Shown: in pieces, positions 61,885 through 64,000 of the stretch | How positions within the stretch are numbered: position 1 is the stretch's first letter | How the letters are laid out: every line of letters begins with the position of its first letter | Assembly: GCA_009823505.1 (NCBI GenBank) | Contig: VZQC01006589.1 | Location: 5,685,440-5,749,439, forward strand | DNA from: Rhizomys pruinosus | Taxonomy: Eukaryota > Chordata > Mammalia > Rodentia > Spalacidae | DNA length: 64,000 bases | Direction: 5' to 3' | Notes under the pieces: model-generated | The model's database searches: none | Seen by the model: the letters and a program-made list of their open reading frames with translations, nothing else | Told to the model about the DNA's origin: nothing | Position numbers and translations under genes: made by a program

Positions 61885-63810
61885 ATTGAGAACATTATAA
61901 GGAAATATTTAAAGACCTAAAAGAAATAGACGAGTTTCTAGATTCATCCAAACATCAAGCTAAACCTAGAAGAGATCAAGAACTTAAGCAGATAACATGA
62001 GAAGTAAAGAGATAAAAACAGTAATAAAAGGTCTTCTCACTAAAAGAATACCAGGGGTTGGAGGGACAGCACAGCCTTTAAAGGCTAAAGCTAACCAAAA
62101 TATTAAAAAAAGAATCCTGGATCCAGTTGGATTTGCAGAACACCAGATCTTCATGGAAAACCTACAAACAACACTTTAAAAGGAAACCAGAAGGAGCCCT
62201 TTCAAACTCCTTCTAGAAAGTCAGCATCACTCTAAAACAAAAATCAGGTAAAGACAAAAATGATAAACAAAACTGGTGACCAATATCTGTGATTAATATA
62301 GATGCAAATATTCTCAAGAAAATGCTTGCAAACTGAATACAGGCATAGATCAAAAGATCATCCACCCAGATCAAAAGATACTCCACCTCAATCCAGTTGT
62401 CTTTCTCGCAGAGATTGGTAGATGGTTTGACTTAAGTAAATAAATGTAAAAAAATGATATAAATGGACTGAAAAACCAACATCATATGATCATCTCAACA
62501 AATATAGCAAAGGCCTTTAACAAAATCCAATGTGCCTTGATGATAAAAGTCTTAGAGAGAATAAGACCAGAGGGAACATACCTCAAAAATCATAAATGTC
62601 ATATCTGAATAACCCACTGCCAACATTACCTTAGATAGAGAAAAATTCAAAACAATCCCATTAAAATCAGGAACAAAACAGGGCTGGTAACTATCCTCAA
62701 TCTTTTTTTTTAATGCAACGCTTGAGGCCCAAGCTAGAGCAATAAGGCAAGGAAAAGGAATTAAAGAACTACTAATATGAAGAGCCAAATTGTCCTTTAT
62801 TGCAGATGATATATTATACATATTATACATATAAGATATTTTTATACTTCCACCAGAAAACCACTAGAAGTGATCAACAATTTCAGCTAAGTAACATGAT
62901 ACAAGATCACCTAAAAAAAACTGTATATATACCAATAACAAACATGCTGAGAAAGAGATCATGAAAATACCCCATTTATATAAGCCTCAAAAATAATAAA
63001 ATAAAACATCTAGGATTAAACCTAACCAAAGAGGTGAAACAATGTAAAAAGATTGATCAACACATTAGAAGATGGAAAGACCTCCTATGCTCATGGATTA
63101 GTAGATTTAGTAATGTGGAAATGAGCAACTCAGGAAAAGGGATTACAAATTAGTGGAATCCCAACCAAAATCCCCAAGGCATTCTTCACAGAACTAGAAA
63201 AAAATCTTAAAATTGATATGGAATCTGAAAAGACCCTGGATAGCCAAAGCAATCCTGTGCAAAAGAACAATGCTGAAGGAATTAAGATACTTGATTTCAA
63301 ACTATGTTATAGAGCTGTAGTAGTAAAAACAGCATGCTACTGGTACAAAAACAGACATGCAGATCAATGGAACAAAATAGAAGTAAGCATGGGTGCACAC
63401 ATTTACAGCTACCTGATATTTGACAAAGATGCCACACTGGAGGAAAGACAATACTTTCAACAAGTGGTACTGGGGAAACTGGATCTCCATGTATAGAAGA
63501 ATAATATTAGACCCATATCCATCACCCTGCATAAAAATCAACTCCAAATGGATCAAAGACCTCAATGTAAAATGTGCAATACTGAAACTGCTCAAAGAAA
63601 GCATCAGCAATACTATGCTAGATACAGGGCCACAAAAGGCTTTTCTATATAAGACTGTATTTGCTCAGGAATTAAGGTCAACAATTGACAAAAGCTACTT
63701 TCTTACAATAAAAAATTTCTGAACATCAAATGAAACATTGATTGATGAGGCATCCTGCAGATTGGGAGACAATCTTTGCCAGCTATACATCTAATAGAGG
63801 AAAGTTAGAG

Positions 63811-64000
63811 GAACCTTGATTAAACACACATTGTGATCTTTAGTAACCTGATTAAGACTGGATCCTGTAGAAATATATATATGTATATACATAATTTTAA
63901 TCTTTATATGCATTACAATCCTTAGATGTACAACTTTAAGGTACAAATTTTATAGAATGGGTTTTACAGATCCTATTGTGTGTTTAATCAGATCCTATTG
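63811..64000. other. AT-rich DNA at window end
   Basis: Nothing recognised; GATCCTATTGTGTGTTTAATC contains a short direct repeat CAGATCCTATTG at the very end. Confidence 0.5.

Larger units (their letters stand above)
59466..63810 (+). pseudogene. Old L1 ORF2, split by a MaLR element
   Basis: 59466-59652 is the linker region (QTSSPISQKKNET-like). It resumes at 61885 after the LTR element and continues through reverse transcriptase: INIDANILKKMLAN (62297), the catalytic motif as FIADD (62796-62810), LTKEV (63020), and the post-RT region with a HIYSYLIFDKDATLEE stretch (63395-63440) and TGETGSP. Frames are broken throughout. The copy ends near 63810 before the C-terminal cysteine motif. The endonuclease part is missing; B2 and B1 shards occupy its place. 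Confidence 0.85.

Overview
The window reads as intergenic DNA from a mouse-like (myomorph) rodent. It is AT-rich, contains no open reading frame that looks like a functional host gene, and is packed with rodent-type interspersed repeats: B1, B2 and B3 SINEs, a 7SL/tRNA-derived SINE background, Lx-type LINE-1 (L1), LTR elements of ERVL-MaLR type, two older DNA-transposon fossils and many simple repeats. The B2 copies are not the standard mouse or rat form: the young ones carry an internal tandem duplication, so I would not assign the species. I found no tRNA, rRNA, CRISPR array, bacterial-type operon or host exon that I can defend. All family names come from pattern recognition by eye, not from a database search.

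Layout. 1-2.4 kb: three L1 pieces in both orientations, a (TTC)n tract and a B2. 2.4-11.4 kb: mostly single-copy DNA with MaLR-type LTRs (two solo LTRs with 5-bp target duplications), B1/B2/B3 and a 210-bp polypurine tract. 11.4-15.7 kb: a TA repeat, an exact 568-bp duplication around a single N (probable assembly artefact), and an old L1 with a younger L1 tail inserted in it. 16-22.7 kb: L1 3' UTRs, one holding a duplicated perfect hairpin, then single-copy DNA with a Tigger/MER2-like fossil. 22.7-28.1 kb: the best preserved L1, with both ORFs recognisable but broken. 28-42 kb: L1 3' UTR pieces, SINEs, a short hAT fossil, a much older L1M and several polypurine microsatellites.

42.5-44.5 kb is a two-LTR MaLR-like element with a tRNA-Leu-like primer binding site. 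44.5-56 kb is mainly single-copy sequence with scattered SINEs, solo LTRs and L1 tails; 49.8-53.7 kb is the longest stretch with nothing recognised. 56.1-57.4 kb is a remarkable L1 copy whose 5' UTR is joined directly to the end of ORF2 although target duplications flank the whole unit. 57.4-63.8 kb is old L1 sequence carrying a second two-LTR MaLR element (perfect ATTGA duplications), which itself carries a young B2, so three ages of insertion are stacked.

Nothing here forms a pathway. The relations between features are those of retrotransposition: L1 supplies the machinery that SINEs need, MaLR elements lack their own proteins, and nesting order gives relative ages. I did not find a new biological system; the items most worth checking are the spliced-looking L1, the hairpin duplication, the B2 subfamily and the N-flanked duplication.
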